64,000 nucleotides of DNA from Paraburkholderia caffeinilytica (GCF_003368325.1 NZ_CP031466.1:3555048-3619047), one strand, 5' to 3'; shown: positions 8,682-19,132, counted from the first letter of the stretch. The notes: a model not told the origin generated them from the letters alone. A program made the numbers and translations.

Positions 8682-10208
8682 TCAGTAGTTTTCGGTCGCC
8701 GCCGCATTACCGGCGCCATGCGACGGCGCTGCTGCGGGTCCCTCGTGAGCGTGTGCATCCACATCCACATCCGCATCCGCATCCGCATGCGCGTTCGCGC
8801 CACCGGGTTGCCCCGGGCGCAGCAGCAAGCCGCCCAGTACCCCCGCCGCCGCTGCGAAAATTGCACCGAACAAAAACGCTACGTGGTAGCCGCTATTGAG
8901 CGCCGTCACCGCGTTCCCGGATGCTTGCATCGCGTCACTGCGCGCGGCAGCGAGACTCGCGAGCACGGCAAGACCGAGTGCGCCGCCCATCATGAACGAC
9001 GTATTGACGATTCCGGAAGCGAGGCCCGAGTCGCTGGGGTCGACGTCGCTCATGGCGGCCAGCAACACGGGATTGAACGCGATGCCCGCGCCGAAGCCGA
9101 GCAGGATCATGCCGGGCAGTACGTCAAGCACGAAGCTGCCATTGACCGGTGCGCGCGCAAACAGCGCGAGGCCACACGCCGCGGCCAGCAGCCCGACGGC
9201 AAGCGGCGCGCGCAGACCGAAGCGCATCACCACGCGAGCCGACAGGCCCAGCGAAAAGAACGCCATGATCAGATTGGCCGGCAGAAACGCGAGGCCGACC
9301 TGCAAGGGCTGATAGCCGAGCACGCGCTGCAGATACAGCGCGGAGATGAAGAACCATGCGAACATCGCCGCCGCCCACAGTACGCCGACCACATTGGCGG
9401 TCGCGACATTGCGCAGGCGGAACAGACCGAGCGGCATCAACGGATGCTGCACGCGCGCCTCGATCACGAGAAACACCGCCAGCAGCGCGAGCGCGGCGAA
9501 CAGCAGGCCGAGCGTCTGCGCCGAGGTCCAGCCGGCTTCATTGCCGTTCACGATCGCGTACACAGCGAGCATCAGCGAAGCCGTGACGGTCGCCGCGCCG
9601 GCCACGTCGAGCCGTTCGCCATGAGCATGACCGCGTGCCGACGGCAGGAGCGCGAGGCACAGCGCGTAGACGGCGATGCCAATGGGCAGGTTGACGAGAA
9701 AGATCCAGTGCCAGCTCAGCAGGTTGGTCAGCAGACCGCCGAGCAGCACGCCGATGCTGCCGCCACCCGCGCAGACGAAACCGTATATGCCCATCGCTTT
9801 CGCCCGTTCGCCGGTCTCGGTGAACAGATTCATGATCAGCGACAGCGAAACAGCGGAGACGACTGCGCCGCCCAGACCCTGTACGGCGCGTGCGCATACC
9901 AGCAGGAATTGCGAATTCGCCAGGCCGCATGCGAGCGACGCCAGCGTGAACAGTGTGATGCCGCCGAGGAACAGCTTGCGGTGGCCATAGAGATCGCCCA
10001 GCCGCCCGCCAAGCAGCAGACAGCCGCCGAAGGTAAGCATGTACGCATTGACCACCCACACCAGCGAGGTCTCGGTAAAGCCGAGGTCCGCGGCGATCGA
10101 CGGCAAGGCAACGTTCACGATCGTCGTATCGAGCACGATCATGAGCACGCCGAGGCACAGAACGATCAGCGCCAGCCAGCGTGTGTTGCCGTGGAGGGAA
10201 TGGGTCAT
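8682..10208 (-). CDS. MFS drug exporter, DHA2 (EmrB/QacA-like) family
   Basis: This is a 508-residue proton-coupled inner-membrane exporter with 14 predicted TM segments. Motif C-like VLMIVLDTTIVNVALPSI, motif A (GGRLGDLYGHRKLF) and the ARAVQGLGGA segment identify DHA2 transporters. The start at 10208 follows AAAGGAG. The C-terminal cytoplasmic tail is unusual: a run of alternating Ala, Asp, Val and His residues encoded by a 6-bp repeat, which could bind metal. No periplasmic adaptor gene is adjacent. The substrate is unknown; the AraC/GyrI regulator next door supports a role in toxic-compound export. Confidence 0.9.
   Translation of the reverse strand: MTHSLHGNTRWLALIVLCLGVLMIVLDTTIVNVALPSIAADLGFTETSLVWVVNAYMLTFGGCLLLGGRLGDLYGHRKLFLGGITLFTLASLACGLANSQFLLVCARAVQGLGGAVVSAVSLSLIMNLFTETGERAKAMGIYGFVCAGGGSIGVLLGGLLTNLLSWHWIFLVNLPIGIAVYALCLALLPSARGHAHGERLDVAGAATVTASLMLAVYAIVNGNEAGWTSAQTLGLLFAALALLAVFLVIEARVQHPLMPLGLFRLRNVATANVVGVLWAAAMFAWFFISALYLQRVLGYQPLQVGLAFLPANLIMAFFSLGLSARVVMRFGLRAPLAVGLLAAACGLALFARAPVNGSFVLDVLPGMILLGFGAGIAFNPVLLAAMSDVDPSDSGLASGIVNTSFMMGGALGLAVLASLAAARSDAMQASGNAVTALNSGYHVAFLFGAIFAAAAGVLGGLLLRPGQPGGANAHADADADVDVDAHAHEGPAAAPSHGAGNAAATENY
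8756..8791. repeat. 6-bp tandem repeat coding the acidic/His tail of the exporter
   Basis: Six near-identical hexamers (CATCCA, CATCCG, CATGCG) occur in a row within the last 40 codons of the exporter. On the minus strand they encode alternating Asp with Ala or Val, flanked by His. In frame, so copy number changes lengthen or shorten the tail. Confidence 0.85.
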
Positions 10209-10411
10209 GCGGGGGCTCCTTTGCCCTGGTCGATCGGACGCGAGCAGATGCCAACAGACGCAAGCTGATACAAGCGGGTGAAAGCGGATGCCGGACCTGC
10301 CGCCACTTGGCGCGAAGCCGGAAGTCCGGTTGGCAAGCCGTTGACGGCAAGGGGAAATTTTAGTCTAGCACCCGCGACTTTTAAGCCACAACTACGAATT
10401 CCTGGGCGGCG

Positions 10412-10648
10412 TTAGCCGTACTTGTTGACCAGATACTCGATGATCGCACCGGATTCGGCGAGCGTCTCGCCCTCGTCGGTAATGACGGGCGACTTGCCGA
10501 GCGGCTGGACCGCGCGCAACTCCGGCGGCGCCAGCATCGTTTTCGGATCGCGCGCGTAGCGCTTGATCTCGTACGGCACGCCGAGTTCTTCGAGCAGCCA
10601 CAACACGCGTTGCGAGCGGGAGTTGTTCAGATGATGGACGATCAGCAT
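10412..10648 (-). pseudogene. Glutathione S-transferase, N-terminal domain only
   Basis: The 78 residues match the thioredoxin-fold N-terminal domain of bacterial GSTs (MLIVHHLNNSRSQRVLWLLEELG, LGKSPVITDEGETLAESGAIIEYL). The family is normally about 200-230 residues with an all-alpha C-terminal domain. Here a stop follows NKYG directly and no continuation is visible downstream in the remaining ~200 bp before the exporter start. I read it as a truncated gene; a functional single-domain protein cannot be excluded since the reading frame is intact and well conserved. Confidence 0.8.
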
Positions 10649-10736
10649 GGGTCGATAGACGTTGGCCTGTGGAGTGTCACATCATAGGGGCGTTGTGCCG
10701 AGGCGGGGCTCCAGGAAAGAGAGGCTACATGAGCGG

Positions 10737-12380
10737 CTACCCGAGCGTACGCAATTCAAAGCGTTTGATCTTGCCGGTTTCGGTGCGCGGCAGCGCCCCG
10801 ATGAACGCGATAACGCGCGGGTATTTATACGGCGCCACGCTGTTTTTCACGAAGTCCTGCAATTGCGCGACCATGTTGTCGTCCGGCGCATAACCTGGGT
10901 TCAGCACCACGAAAGCCTTGACGATTTGCCCGCGTGTCTCGTCGGGCACGCCGATCACGCCGCATTCGGCCACCGCCTCGTGTTGCATCAGTACGCTTTC
11001 CACTTCCGGCCCGGAGATGTTGTAGCCGGCGGAGACGATCATGTCGTCGGCACGCGCCTGATAGAACACGTAGCCGTCTTCGTCGAGATAGACCGAGTCG
11101 CCGGGCAGGTTCCAGCCGTCGCGGACAAACTTCGCTTGCCGCTCGTCAGCGAGATAGCGGCAGCCGGTCGGACCGCGTACCGCGAGTTTGCCGATCGTGC
11201 CAGCCGGGACCGGCTGCATGGTGTCGTCTACCGCTTGCACGACGTAGCCCGGCACCGCGCGGCCGATGGCGTGCGGGCGAATCGTGTCGCCTTGCGCCGA
11301 GACGAAAATATGGATCAGCTCCGTGCCGCCGATCCCGTCGATCATCTCGATGCCGCTTGCGTCGTGCCATAGGCGGCGCGTCGAATCCGGCAACGCTTCT
11401 CCCGCCGAGACGGTTTTCTTCAAGCTCGAGATGTCGTGATGCGCGACGAGCGGCGCCATCTGCCGATAGAACGTCGGCGCGGTGAACATGATCGTTGCAT
11501 GAAAGCGCTCGACGGTCTGCAGCAAGGTCTCGGGCGTGAGCCGCTCGATCAGCACCGTCGACGCGCCGACGCGCAGCGGAAAGCACAGCAAACCGCCAAG
11601 ACCGAATGTGAAGGCGAGCGGCGGGGTGCCGCAAAACACATCGCTCGATGAGGGTTTCAGAACATGACGCGGAAACAGATCGCACATCGCCAGCACATCG
11701 CGATGAAAGTGCATGCAACCCTTCGGCGCGCCCGTCGTGCCGCTGGTGAAGGCGATCAGGCAGACGTCGTCGGCGGCGGTGTCGCAGGCGGCGAAGTGGT
11801 CCGGTTTGTCGATCGCGAGGGTGTCGAGCGAATCGGCGGAATCGTCATGAAACAGGCGCGTTTGTTTCAGGCACGCGCAGTAGAACTCGTCCTGAGGATT
11901 GTTGCAGCGCGCGAGTTCGTCGGTCAGGCGCGCATCGCATAACGCGGCGCTGACTTGCGCCTTCTCGATGATCTGCTTGAGTTCTTTCGCCCGCAGCAGC
12001 GGCATGGTGGGCACCACCACGAGGCCGGCCTTCAGCGCGGCCAGCGCCGTCACCGCCATATGCAAAGTGTTCGGTCCGCGCAGCAGCACGCGGTTGCCCG
12101 GCTGCAAACCCATTTCGCCGACCAGCACGTGCGCGCTGCGATTCACCAGGGCAAGCAACTCGCCATAAGTGGTTGCCTGCGGTTTCCCATCGACGTCCGA
12201 CCAGATCGCCGGACGATCGCGATGTCCCGCTTCGATCGTTCTGTCGAGCAGTTCCGTTGCGCAGTTGAAGCGCGCCGGGTAAGCAACGTCCGGGTTGTCG
12301 AGCAGAAAGACAGGCCATTGATCCTGCGGCGGAAGATTGTCGCGCGCGAAGGTATCGACGTGTGCTGACGGTTCCATCAT
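10737..12380 (-). CDS. abmG: Probable 2-aminobenzoate-CoA ligase
   Basis: This 547-residue ATP-dependent acid-CoA ligase of the benzoate-CoA ligase group activates the aromatic acid as its CoA thioester (ATP to AMP and PPi). Visible motifs are the P-loop-like AFTSGTTGAPKG, IGGTELIHIF, LPGDSVYLDEDGY and the C-terminal Lys region PRTETGKIKR. It is the last gene of the operon that includes the 2-aminobenzoyl-CoA monooxygenase/reductase, which is why 2-aminobenzoate is favoured over benzoate or salicylate. Two ATGs (12380, 12377) follow GGGAGACC; the second has better spacing. A 73-bp gap separates it from ridA upstream. Confidence 0.85.
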   Translation of the reverse strand: MMEPSAHVDTFARDNLPPQDQWPVFLLDNPDVAYPARFNCATELLDRTIEAGHRDRPAIWSDVDGKPQATTYGELLALVNRSAHVLVGEMGLQPGNRVLLRGPNTLHMAVTALAALKAGLVVVPTMPLLRAKELKQIIEKAQVSAALCDARLTDELARCNNPQDEFYCACLKQTRLFHDDSADSLDTLAIDKPDHFAACDTAADDVCLIAFTSGTTGAPKGCMHFHRDVLAMCDLFPRHVLKPSSSDVFCGTPPLAFTFGLGGLLCFPLRVGASTVLIERLTPETLLQTVERFHATIMFTAPTFYRQMAPLVAHHDISSLKKTVSAGEALPDSTRRLWHDASGIEMIDGIGGTELIHIFVSAQGDTIRPHAIGRAVPGYVVQAVDDTMQPVPAGTIGKLAVRGPTGCRYLADERQAKFVRDGWNLPGDSVYLDEDGYVFYQARADDMIVSAGYNISGPEVESVLMQHEAVAECGVIGVPDETRGQIVKAFVVLNPGYAPDDNMVAQLQDFVKNSVAPYKYPRVIAFIGALPRTETGKIKRFELRTLG

Positions 12381-12453
12381 GGTCTCCCGGACGTTGTGCC
12401 GGCTGAATGCGCTTCGGTTGGCTGGGTGGCTAGATATTGCGTATTGCGTGTGC

Positions 12454-12849
12454 TTACTGGGGGATGACTGCCGTGGCTTCGATCTCGACCTTGGCTTCGT
12501 CTTCGATCAATGCGACGACCTGTACCGCGCTCATCGCGATGTCGTAGTCGCCGATCAGTTCGCGAAACGCACGGCCGATGTCTTTCAGCGAGGCGAGGTA
12601 TTCGCGCTTGTCCGTGACGTACCACGTCAGCCGGACCAGGTGCTCGGGCCTGCCGCCCGCTTCGTGCAGGACGGCGATGACGTTCCTGAGCGCCTGGATC
12701 GCCTGTTGTGCGAAGTCGGTGGTCTGAAAACGCGCCTGCTCGTCCCAGCCGATCTGGCCGGCGATGAACACTTGCGTGCCGGATGCCGCGACGCCGTTCG
12801 CGTAGCCGCGCGGTTTGATCCAGCCGGCGGGAAGGAGAGCTTTTTTCAT
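12454..12849 (-). CDS. RidA (YjgF/UK114) family enamine/imine deaminase
   Basis: The 131-residue protein has the RidA signature (VFIAGQIGWDEQARFQ, LVRLTWYVTDKREYLA, AMSAVQVVALIEDEAKVEIEATAV). RidA proteins hydrolyse reactive enamines/imines to keto compounds plus ammonia. Its ATG overlaps the thioesterase stop as ATGA. In the aerobic 2-aminobenzoyl-CoA route the ring product carries an enamine (2-amino-ene), so deamination of that intermediate is a reasonable inferred role. Confidence 0.87.
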   Translation of the reverse strand: MKKALLPAGWIKPRGYANGVAASGTQVFIAGQIGWDEQARFQTTDFAQQAIQALRNVIAVLHEAGGRPEHLVRLTWYVTDKREYLASLKDIGRAFRELIGDYDIAMSAVQVVALIEDEAKVEIEATAVIPQ

Positions 12850-13289
12850 GAGCGGTTCGCCTCGATGGATTCAGGCTGTGGAACAAACGCCGCGAGCGCG
12901 CTCGCGATGTCTGCGGGAATGTCGATGGATGTGCCGTTTTCGAGCGATGTCGTCACGAGCACCTGTTTCGCACGGAAACGGGTTTCGTCGCCGTGCTGGC
13001 CGACGATCTCGATACCGATCGAGCGGCGTCCGACCTTCGTGACATTGAGTGCCAACGTGATCGTCTCGCCCATCTGGCTCGGCCGCGAAAACTCGCAATC
13101 GAGTTTGACGATCGGCAAGCCGACGCGGCGTTGCGCGATCATCTGTGCGTAATCGATCTGCAGACCTTCGTTGAACCAGTCTTCGACCAAGGCGTTGGTC
13201 ATCACCAGATATTGCGGAAAGAACACGATGCCGGCCGGATCGCAGTGCTGGAAGCGGATGCGGACCGGTCTTTCGAAGGTGGGGTTCAT
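12846..13289 (-). CDS. Hotdog-fold acyl-CoA thioesterase (4HBT family)
   Basis: This 147-residue hotdog protein carries the 4-hydroxybenzoyl-CoA thioesterase type active-site segment [15 protein letters not shown] with the catalytic Asp. It probably hydrolyses an aromatic or alicyclic CoA thioester in the pathway, or releases CoA from dead-end thioesters. It overlaps the acyl-CoA dehydrogenase stop (13286-13289) and the ridA start (12846-12849) by four bases on each side, so the operon is translationally coupled here. Confidence 0.88.
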   Translation of the reverse strand: MNPTFERPVRIRFQHCDPAGIVFFPQYLVMTNALVEDWFNEGLQIDYAQMIAQRRVGLPIVKLDCEFSRPSQMGETITLALNVTKVGRRSIGIEIVGQHGDETRFRAKQVLVTTSLENGTSIDIPADIASALAAFVPQPESIEANRS

Positions 13290-14494
13290 TTCGCTGCGTC
13301 CTTGACGACTTCCGCGGCGTGGGCCTTCAGGAGATCGCGGCCGACAATCAATTGCTGCACTTCGGTCGCGCCTTCATAGATCCGCAACGCACGAATCTCG
13401 CGATACAGCATCTCGACGGCCGTGCCGCTTTGCACGCCCATGCCGCCATACAGTTGCACGGCGGCGTCGATCACCTGTTGCGCGCCTTCGCTTGCGTGCC
13501 ACTTGGCCATCGCCGCTTCACGCGTCACGCTTTCGCCCTGATCGCGCAGCCAGGCCGCGCGATAGACCAGCAATGCGCCGCTGTCGATCGTCAACGCCAT
13601 CTGCGCCAGTTTGGCTTGCGTGAGCTGAAAATCGCCGAGCGTCTGGCCGAACATCTTGCGCGACGATGCACGCGAGAGACCTTCAGCCATCGCATGACGT
13701 GCAAAGCCCAGCGACGCGGCCGCCACCGACGTACGGAAAATATCCAGCGTACGCATGGCGAGTTTGAAACCTTCACCGGGTGCGCCGAGCATCTGGCGGC
13801 GTGGCACGCGTGCGCCGGCAAAGTGCAAACGCGCTAGCGGATGCGGCGCGATCACGTCGATGCGTTCGGCGATTTCCAGGCCCGGCGTGTCGGCATCGAC
13901 GATGAACGCGGTGATGCCGCGTGCACCCGGCGCTTCGCCGGTTCTCGCGAACACCACATAGAAATCGGCGATGCCGCCGTTCGAGATCCACGTCTTGTCG
14001 CCGTCGAGTACGTAGGCGTCGCCTTCTTCGCGTGCTGAGAGGGACATCGCGGCGACGTCCGATCCTGCTTCCGGCTCCGACAAGGCGAAGGCGGCGATCG
14101 CTGTACCGTTTGCGACCCGTGGCAAGTAGCGTGTTTTTTGCTCATGCGTGCCGCCGAGCGAGATCGCGCCTGAGCCGAGTCCTTGCATCGCTAATGCGAA
14201 ATCCGCGAGCCCGGAATGTTTGGCGAGCGTCTCGCGCAGCAGGCACACAGCGCGTGTGTCGATCGTATCGCCGTTTCCGCCATAGGCAACGCCGCCGACA
14301 CCGTATTTCAGCCAGCCTGCCGACCCGAGCTCGCGGACCAGGCGGCGGCAGGTCGCGTCGACGTCATCGTGTTCCCCATGCGAGAGATTCGCCTGGCACC
14401 AGGCTTCGATACCCGTGGCCAGTTCGCGATGGCGCGGCTCGAAAAACGGCCAGGCCAGTGCGCTGTGCAGATCCATATTGCTGTTGGCGTTCAA
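13286..14494 (-). CDS. Acyl-CoA dehydrogenase
   Basis: This FAD-dependent acyl-CoA dehydrogenase has about 402 residues, with the [15 protein letters not shown] and [11 protein letters not shown] segments of the middle domain and the C-terminal [35 protein letters not shown] containing the usual catalytic Glu of EGATEVQ. A TTG start at 14494 is preferred because GGGAG lies six bases upstream and the hydratase stop is one base away; an ATG at 14476 (MDLHSALAW) is the alternative. It would oxidise a CoA-bound intermediate in the beta-oxidation-like phase of 2-aminobenzoate breakdown. Confidence 0.88.
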   Translation of the reverse strand: MNANSNMDLHSALAWPFFEPRHRELATGIEAWCQANLSHGEHDDVDATCRRLVRELGSAGWLKYGVGGVAYGGNGDTIDTRAVCLLRETLAKHSGLADFALAMQGLGSGAISLGGTHEQKTRYLPRVANGTAIAAFALSEPEAGSDVAAMSLSAREEGDAYVLDGDKTWISNGGIADFYVVFARTGEAPGARGITAFIVDADTPGLEIAERIDVIAPHPLARLHFAGARVPRRQMLGAPGEGFKLAMRTLDIFRTSVAAASLGFARHAMAEGLSRASSRKMFGQTLGDFQLTQAKLAQMALTIDSGALLVYRAAWLRDQGESVTREAAMAKWHASEGAQQVIDAAVQLYGGMGVQSGTAVEMLYREIRALRIYEGATEVQQLIVGRDLLKAHAAEVVKDAAK

Positions 14495-14495
14495 T

Positions 14496-15347
14496 TCAAT
14501 CTCCCTCGAATACGGGGCGAGACTTAGCGGCAAACGCGCTATACGCACGTTCGAAATCGCGCGTGCTCATGCAAATTGCCTGGGCTTGCGCTTCGGATTC
14601 GATCGCTTCGTCGATGCTCATGCTCCATTCCTGGTGCAGCATGGTCTTCGTGATGCCGTGCGCGAAGGTCGGGCCGGCGACGAGATCGGCGGCGAGCTTC
14701 TGTGCGTCCGCGAGGAGCGCTGCCGGTTCGCTCAGCCAGTTGTAGAAACCCCATGCGTGGCCTTCCTCGCCACTCGCCGAGCGGCCGGTGAAGAGCAATT
14801 CGGCGGCGCGTCCCTGACCGATGATGCGCGGCAGGATCGCGCAAGCGCCCATGTCGCAACCGGCGAGGCCGACGCGAGAGAACAGAAACGCGAGCTTGCT
14901 GCGCGCGGTGCCGAGCCGCATATCGGACGACATCGCCAGGATTGCGCCGGCCCCGGCGCAGACCCCGTCGACCGCGGCAATGATGGGTTGCGGGCAATGG
15001 CGCATCGCTTTGACCAGATCGCCTGTCATGCGCGTGAACAGCAGCAGTTCCGGCATCGGCAGATCGATGAGCGGCGCGATGATGTCGTGCACGTCGCCGC
15101 CGGAGCAGAAGTTCTCGCCCGCGCCGTGAATCACGATCGCCTTCACATCGGTCGCGTAGGCGAGTTGCCGGAAAAGATCGCGCAACTCCGCATACGATTC
15201 GAACGTCAGCGGGTTCTTGCGCTCGGGGCGGTTCAGCGTGATCGTCGCGACCTTGTCGGCGACCGACCAGCCGAAGTGCCGCGCCTCGTAACCGGCGAGC
15301 GTCAGGCGATTGCCGGCCAGCAGTGCGTCGGCGTTGGATCGAGTCAT
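14496..15347 (-). CDS. Enoyl-CoA hydratase/isomerase family protein
   Basis: This 283-residue crotonase has the oxyanion-hole regions [14 protein letters not shown] and [20 protein letters not shown] and the later [24 protein letters not shown]. The start at 15347 follows GGGAGA. It is expected to hydrate or open the ring of the CoA-bound product of the monooxygenase/reductase. The substrate is inferred only from operon position. Confidence 0.9.
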   Translation of the reverse strand: MTRSNADALLAGNRLTLAGYEARHFGWSVADKVATITLNRPERKNPLTFESYAELRDLFRQLAYATDVKAIVIHGAGENFCSGGDVHDIIAPLIDLPMPELLLFTRMTGDLVKAMRHCPQPIIAAVDGVCAGAGAILAMSSDMRLGTARSKLAFLFSRVGLAGCDMGACAILPRIIGQGRAAELLFTGRSASGEEGHAWGFYNWLSEPAALLADAQKLAADLVAGPTFAHGITKTMLHQEWSMSIDEAIESEAQAQAICMSTRDFERAYSAFAAKSRPVFEGD

Positions 15348-15401
15348 GAATGTCTCCCTATTCGGGTCCCATGCGGGATGGTTGCCCGGTGTGAGTGCGG
15401 A

Positions 15402-15959
15402 TCAGTCTTTCAGACTGTCGAGCAGATGTTTCTTGAGTTTGCCGAGGCGCTGATGGGTGCGCGATTTTTCGTCGAGGCTCAAGCCGCCGAACAGTTCGAC
15501 AACCCATTGCTCATGCGCGACGGCCATCTTGTCGAACGCCTTGCGGCCCGCGGGGGTGAGGCACACGCTGATCGAGCGGCGATCGTTGGGATCGGCCTCG
15601 CGCGAAACCAGACCTTCTTTTTCGAGTTGATCCGTGATGCCGGTCACGTTGCCGCCCGTCACCATCAAACGGCGGGACAGTTCGGTCATCTTCAGCCCTT
15701 CCGGATGACGTTCGAGTTGTGCCATCAGATCGAAACGCGGCAACGTGGTGTCGAATTCATTGCGCAGGCGCTTGCGCAGTTCGGCTTGCACGAGATTGGT
15801 CGTGGTCAGCATGCGCAGCCACAAACGCAGGCCCATGTGACTATCGGCGCCGGTGCTCATTTCCAGATCCACGACGTTCTCCGCTGGTTTGGCGACGCCT
15901 TTGCGCGGCGGCTTTGCTTCAGCCGCCGCGGGTTTTTTGAGGTTCGATGACTTGGTCAC
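15402..15959 (-). CDS. MarR-family regulator of the 2-aminobenzoate operon
   Basis: The 185-residue winged-helix regulator has a MarR core (NEFDTTLPRFDLMAQLERHPEG, MTELSRRLMVTGGNVTGITDQLEKEGLV, DPNDRRSISVCLTPAGR). It starts at a GTG overlapping the SDR stop, preceded by GGTGGAGAAG, so no separate promoter is needed. The first ~45 residues are a Lys/Pro/Ala-rich extension. By analogy with MarR regulators of aromatic CoA pathways it probably represses its own operon and is released by a CoA thioester; the operon promoter at 19133-19161 has a partial dyad over its -35 box. Confidence 0.9.
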   Translation of the reverse strand: MTKSSNLKKPAAAEAKPPRKGVAKPAENVVDLEMSTGADSHMGLRLWLRMLTTTNLVQAELRKRLRNEFDTTLPRFDLMAQLERHPEGLKMTELSRRLMVTGGNVTGITDQLEKEGLVSREADPNDRRSISVCLTPAGRKAFDKMAVAHEQWVVELFGGLSLDEKSRTHQRLGKLKKHLLDSLKD

Positions 15960-16729
15960 ATTACTTCTCCACCGGAGATGGAAATGGATTGGCCCGTGAT
16001 CGCATCCGAGCCGGGCTGGCAGAGCCAAAGCACGGCATTGGCGACTTGCTCCGGGCTGACGAAGCGATGTTGCGGATTCGAGCGAAGCAAGCTCTCGCGC
16101 GCCTGCTGTTCCGTGCGGGAGGTCTTGCTGGTGATCTGTTCGAGCGATGCGTGCAGCAGTTCCGTCTCCGTGTAGCCGGGGCACACGGCATTGACGGTGA
16201 CGCCTTTCGTCGCGACTTCCAGCGCGAGTGAACGCGTCAGGCCGATCACCCCATGTTTCGCGGCGCAGTAAGCGGCAACGTACGCATAGCCGATTTGCCC
16301 CGCCGTGCTCGCGACGTTGACGATGCGGCCGTGGCCACGCTCGAGCATGCCGGGTAACACGGCGCGCGTGCCGAGGAAGACGCCGGTGAGGTTCACGTCG
16401 AGCATGCGCTGCCAGAGCGTCATGTCGGTGTGGGTGAAGGGCGCGGCTTGTGCCTGGCCGGCGTTGTTGACGAGGATGTCGATTGCGCCGGCCTCGGCGA
16501 ATGCCTTGTCGACCGATTCTTCGCGCGTGACGTCGACGCTGATGCAGGCGACCTCGCCGAGCCCGCTGAACTTCTCTCGCTGCGCATCGAGACGTTGCGC
16601 ATTGCGTCCCATCAAGGTAACGCGCGCGCCGGCGCGCAACAGCGCTTCAGCTACCGCTGCGCCGATGCCGCTGCCGCCGCCCGTGACGACGGCGTGTTGT
16701 CCCGCGAGGGTTGTGCTGGGCGTATTCAC
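15956..16729 (-). CDS. Short-chain dehydrogenase/reductase (3-hydroxyacyl-CoA dehydrogenase-like)
   Basis: This 257-residue SDR has the NAD(P) motif [15 protein letters not shown], the NNAGQAQA segment, catalytic Ser ([11 protein letters not shown]), Tyr-x-x-x-Lys (YCAAKHG) and the C-terminal [12 protein letters not shown]. It starts at a GTG at 16729 that overlaps the stop of the monooxygenase/reductase as GTGA. It likely oxidises the hydroxyl group formed by the hydratase. The much longer open frame extending to 17188 is overlap with the upstream gene. Confidence 0.92.
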   Translation of the reverse strand: MNTPSTTLAGQHAVVTGGGSGIGAAVAEALLRAGARVTLMGRNAQRLDAQREKFSGLGEVACISVDVTREESVDKAFAEAGAIDILVNNAGQAQAAPFTHTDMTLWQRMLDVNLTGVFLGTRAVLPGMLERGHGRIVNVASTAGQIGYAYVAAYCAAKHGVIGLTRSLALEVATKGVTVNAVCPGYTETELLHASLEQITSKTSRTEQQARESLLRSNPQHRFVSPEQVANAVLWLCQPGSDAITGQSISISGGEVM

Positions 16730-19098
16730 GTGGTTCCTTCGGCGCGATGCGCGCGTTCTTGCGGCGACAGCCCTGCGTTCGCGGCGGCCTGTGCACGCTC
16801 GCGTTCGAGATTGCGTTCGAGTTGCGACTTGGCCGCCGTGTAAGGCTTCGGCCATGTCACATCGAAATAGCCGATTTTTGCGGCTTCGTTCAATGTCCAC
16901 GACGGATTCGCCAGATGCGGCCGCGCGATTGCACAGAGATCCGCACGGCCCGCTGCGATGATGCTGTTCACGTGGTCCGCTTCCGAGATCGCGCCAACAG
17001 CGATCGTTGCGATGCCGGCCTCGTTGCGCACGCGGTCGGCGAATGGCGTCTGGAACATGCGGCCGAACACGGGCTTTTCCTGCTTGCTGACCTGGCCCGA
17101 CGAGACGTCGATCATATCGGCGCCTGCCGCTTTGAAGGCGCGGGCGATTTGCACGGCGTCGTCGGGCGTGGTGCCGCCTTCGACCCAATCGTTAGCCGAA
17201 ATACGCACGGAAATCGGCTTGTCTTGCGGCCAGACAGCGCGGATCGCCTTGAAGACCTGCAACGGGTAGCGCAGGCGGTTTTCGAGCGAGCCGCCATATT
17301 CGTCCGTGCGATGGTTGGTCAACGGCGACAGAAAGCTCGAGAGGAAATAACCGTGTGCGCAGTGCAGCTCGAGCCAATCGAAGCCGGCCTCGGCGGACAT
17401 GTGCACGGCGCGTACGAATTGCGCTTCGATTTCACGGAGTTCGTCCTGGGTGGCTTCATGCGAGACCTGGCTGACGCCGCTCAAATATTGTTGCGGCGAA
17501 GCGGACACGAGTGGCCAATTCCCTTCGTCAAGCGGCTGGTCGATGCCTTCCCACGCAACGCGCGTCGAGCCTTTTGCGCCGGAGTGCCCCAACTGAATGC
17601 CGATCTTCGCATCGGACTGACGGTGCACGAGATCCACGATGCGCTTCCATGCCGTGAGATGTTCCGGTGCATACATGCCCGGACAGGCGGGCGTGATGCG
17701 CGCTTCGGGCGACACGCAGGTCATTTCCGTCATGACCAGCCCGGCGCCGCCCATGGCGCGGGCACCGAGATGCATCAGGTGATAGTCGCCGGCGATGCCG
17801 TCGACGGCGGAGTATTGCGCCATCGGCGAGACGACTACGCGATTTTTCAGCGTGACGCCACGCAACCTGAAGGGCGTGAACATCGGCGGGACGGAGTGTT
17901 GGTCAGGCGTGCGATCAATGCCTGAGCGGTGCGCGAGCCAGTCTTCGAATGTGGAGAGATAGCGTGCGTCACGCTCGCGCAAATTCTCGTGCGAAATGCG
18001 CTGTGAACGCGTCAGCAGCGAATAGGCGAACTGTTCCGGTTCGAACGACGTATAGCGGTCGACATGCTCGAACCACTCCGTCGAATTGCGTGCGGCGTTC
18101 TGAATGCGCAATACGTCGATGCTGCGGACATCCGTATAGTGCTTCAACGCAGTGGGCAAATCGCCGGGATGCGCGCCGATGCTGTTGGCGAGTTCGATCG
18201 AATCTTCGAGCGCGAGCTTGGTGCCCGAGCCGATCGAGAAGTGCGCGGTGTGCGCCGCGTCGCCCATCAGCACGATCGGCGTTTGCGTGCCGTCGGCGTT
18301 GGCGCGCCAATGCACCCATTCCTCGTTGACGACGCGCGGGAAGCGAATCCACTGCGATGATCCGCGCAAATGCGCGGCGTTCGATAGCAACGGGTTGCCG
18401 TCCAGATACCTGGCGAACAGCTTCTCGCAGAACGCGATGCTGTCCTCCTTGCTCATTTCGTCGAGACCGGCGGCGCGCCACACGCGCTCCGGTGTTTCCA
18501 CGATAAACGTCGAGGTCTGATCGTCGAAGCGATAGGCGTGGGCCTGGAACCAGCCGAACTCGGTCTCCTCGAAGGCGAACGTGAAGGCGTCGAAGAGTTT
18601 TTTGGTACCGAGCCAGACGAAGCGGCAATCGCGCATGTCGACCGCGGGCGTGTAGGTGGCGGCGTACTTCTGGCGGATGGCGCTGTTGGCGCCGTCACAG
18701 GCGACGATCAGGTCGGCTTCGTAGACTGCGTCGTCGGTGACCTGGGTTTCGAAAACCAGTTTGACGCCCAGTTCTTCGCAGCGCGCCTGGAGGATATTCA
18801 GCAGACGTTTGCGGCCGATGCCGCAGAAGCCGTGGCCCGACGAGCGAACCTGCCTGCCGCGGAAATTGATCTCGATGTCGTCCCAGTGGTTGAAGGCGTC
18901 GAGAATCGCGTCCGCGCTGGGGGCGTCGGCGGCGCGCAGGTTGCCGAGCGTCTGGTCGGAGAACACGACGCCCCAGCCGAAGGTGTCATAGGGGCGATTG
19001 CGCTCGACCACCGTGACGTCGTATGCCGGGTTCCGGCCCTTCATTAACAGGCCGAAGTACAAGCCGGCCGGGCCGCCGCCGATACATACGATGCGCAT
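16726..19098 (-). CDS. abmA: Fused flavin monooxygenase/OYE reductase (2-aminobenzoyl-CoA monooxygenase/reductase type)
   Basis: The 790-residue protein has an N-terminal group A flavoprotein monooxygenase ([46 protein letters not shown]), to about residue 380. An old-yellow-enzyme domain follows ([48 protein letters not shown]). This fusion is the hallmark of the Azoarcus evansii-type enzyme that hydroxylates and then reduces 2-aminobenzoyl-CoA, dearomatising the ring. Databases often label it bifunctional salicylyl-CoA 5-hydroxylase/oxidoreductase, so salicylyl-CoA is the alternative substrate. First gene of the operon; start 19098 follows GGAGAG. Confidence 0.88.
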   Translation of the reverse strand: MRIVCIGGGPAGLYFGLLMKGRNPAYDVTVVERNRPYDTFGWGVVFSDQTLGNLRAADAPSADAILDAFNHWDDIEINFRGRQVRSSGHGFCGIGRKRLLNILQARCEELGVKLVFETQVTDDAVYEADLIVACDGANSAIRQKYAATYTPAVDMRDCRFVWLGTKKLFDAFTFAFEETEFGWFQAHAYRFDDQTSTFIVETPERVWRAAGLDEMSKEDSIAFCEKLFARYLDGNPLLSNAAHLRGSSQWIRFPRVVNEEWVHWRANADGTQTPIVLMGDAAHTAHFSIGSGTKLALEDSIELANSIGAHPGDLPTALKHYTDVRSIDVLRIQNAARNSTEWFEHVDRYTSFEPEQFAYSLLTRSQRISHENLRERDARYLSTFEDWLAHRSGIDRTPDQHSVPPMFTPFRLRGVTLKNRVVVSPMAQYSAVDGIAGDYHLMHLGARAMGGAGLVMTEMTCVSPEARITPACPGMYAPEHLTAWKRIVDLVHRQSDAKIGIQLGHSGAKGSTRVAWEGIDQPLDEGNWPLVSASPQQYLSGVSQVSHEATQDELREIEAQFVRAVHMSAEAGFDWLELHCAHGYFLSSFLSPLTNHRTDEYGGSLENRLRYPLQVFKAIRAVWPQDKPISVRISANDWVEGGTTPDDAVQIARAFKAAGADMIDVSSGQVSKQEKPVFGRMFQTPFADRVRNEAGIATIAVGAISEADHVNSIIAAGRADLCAIARPHLANPSWTLNEAAKIGYFDVTWPKPYTAAKSQLERNLERERAQAAANAGLSPQERAHRAEGTT

Positions 19099-19132
19099 GT
19101 TGACTCTCCATGTGAACCTTGCTGTGGAAAGT

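Noticed and set aside
8622..10268. 548-residue plus-strand open frame
   Set aside because: It is antisense to the well-supported exporter gene, is Arg/Gln/His-rich and has no ribosome site; a high-GC shadow frame.
14415..15950. 511-residue plus-strand open frame
   Set aside because: It lies antisense to the enoyl-CoA hydratase and MarR genes, with no conserved motif; shadow frame.
16711..17925. 404-residue plus-strand open frame
   Set aside because: Antisense to the monooxygenase/OYE fusion; composition is typical of a shadow frame.
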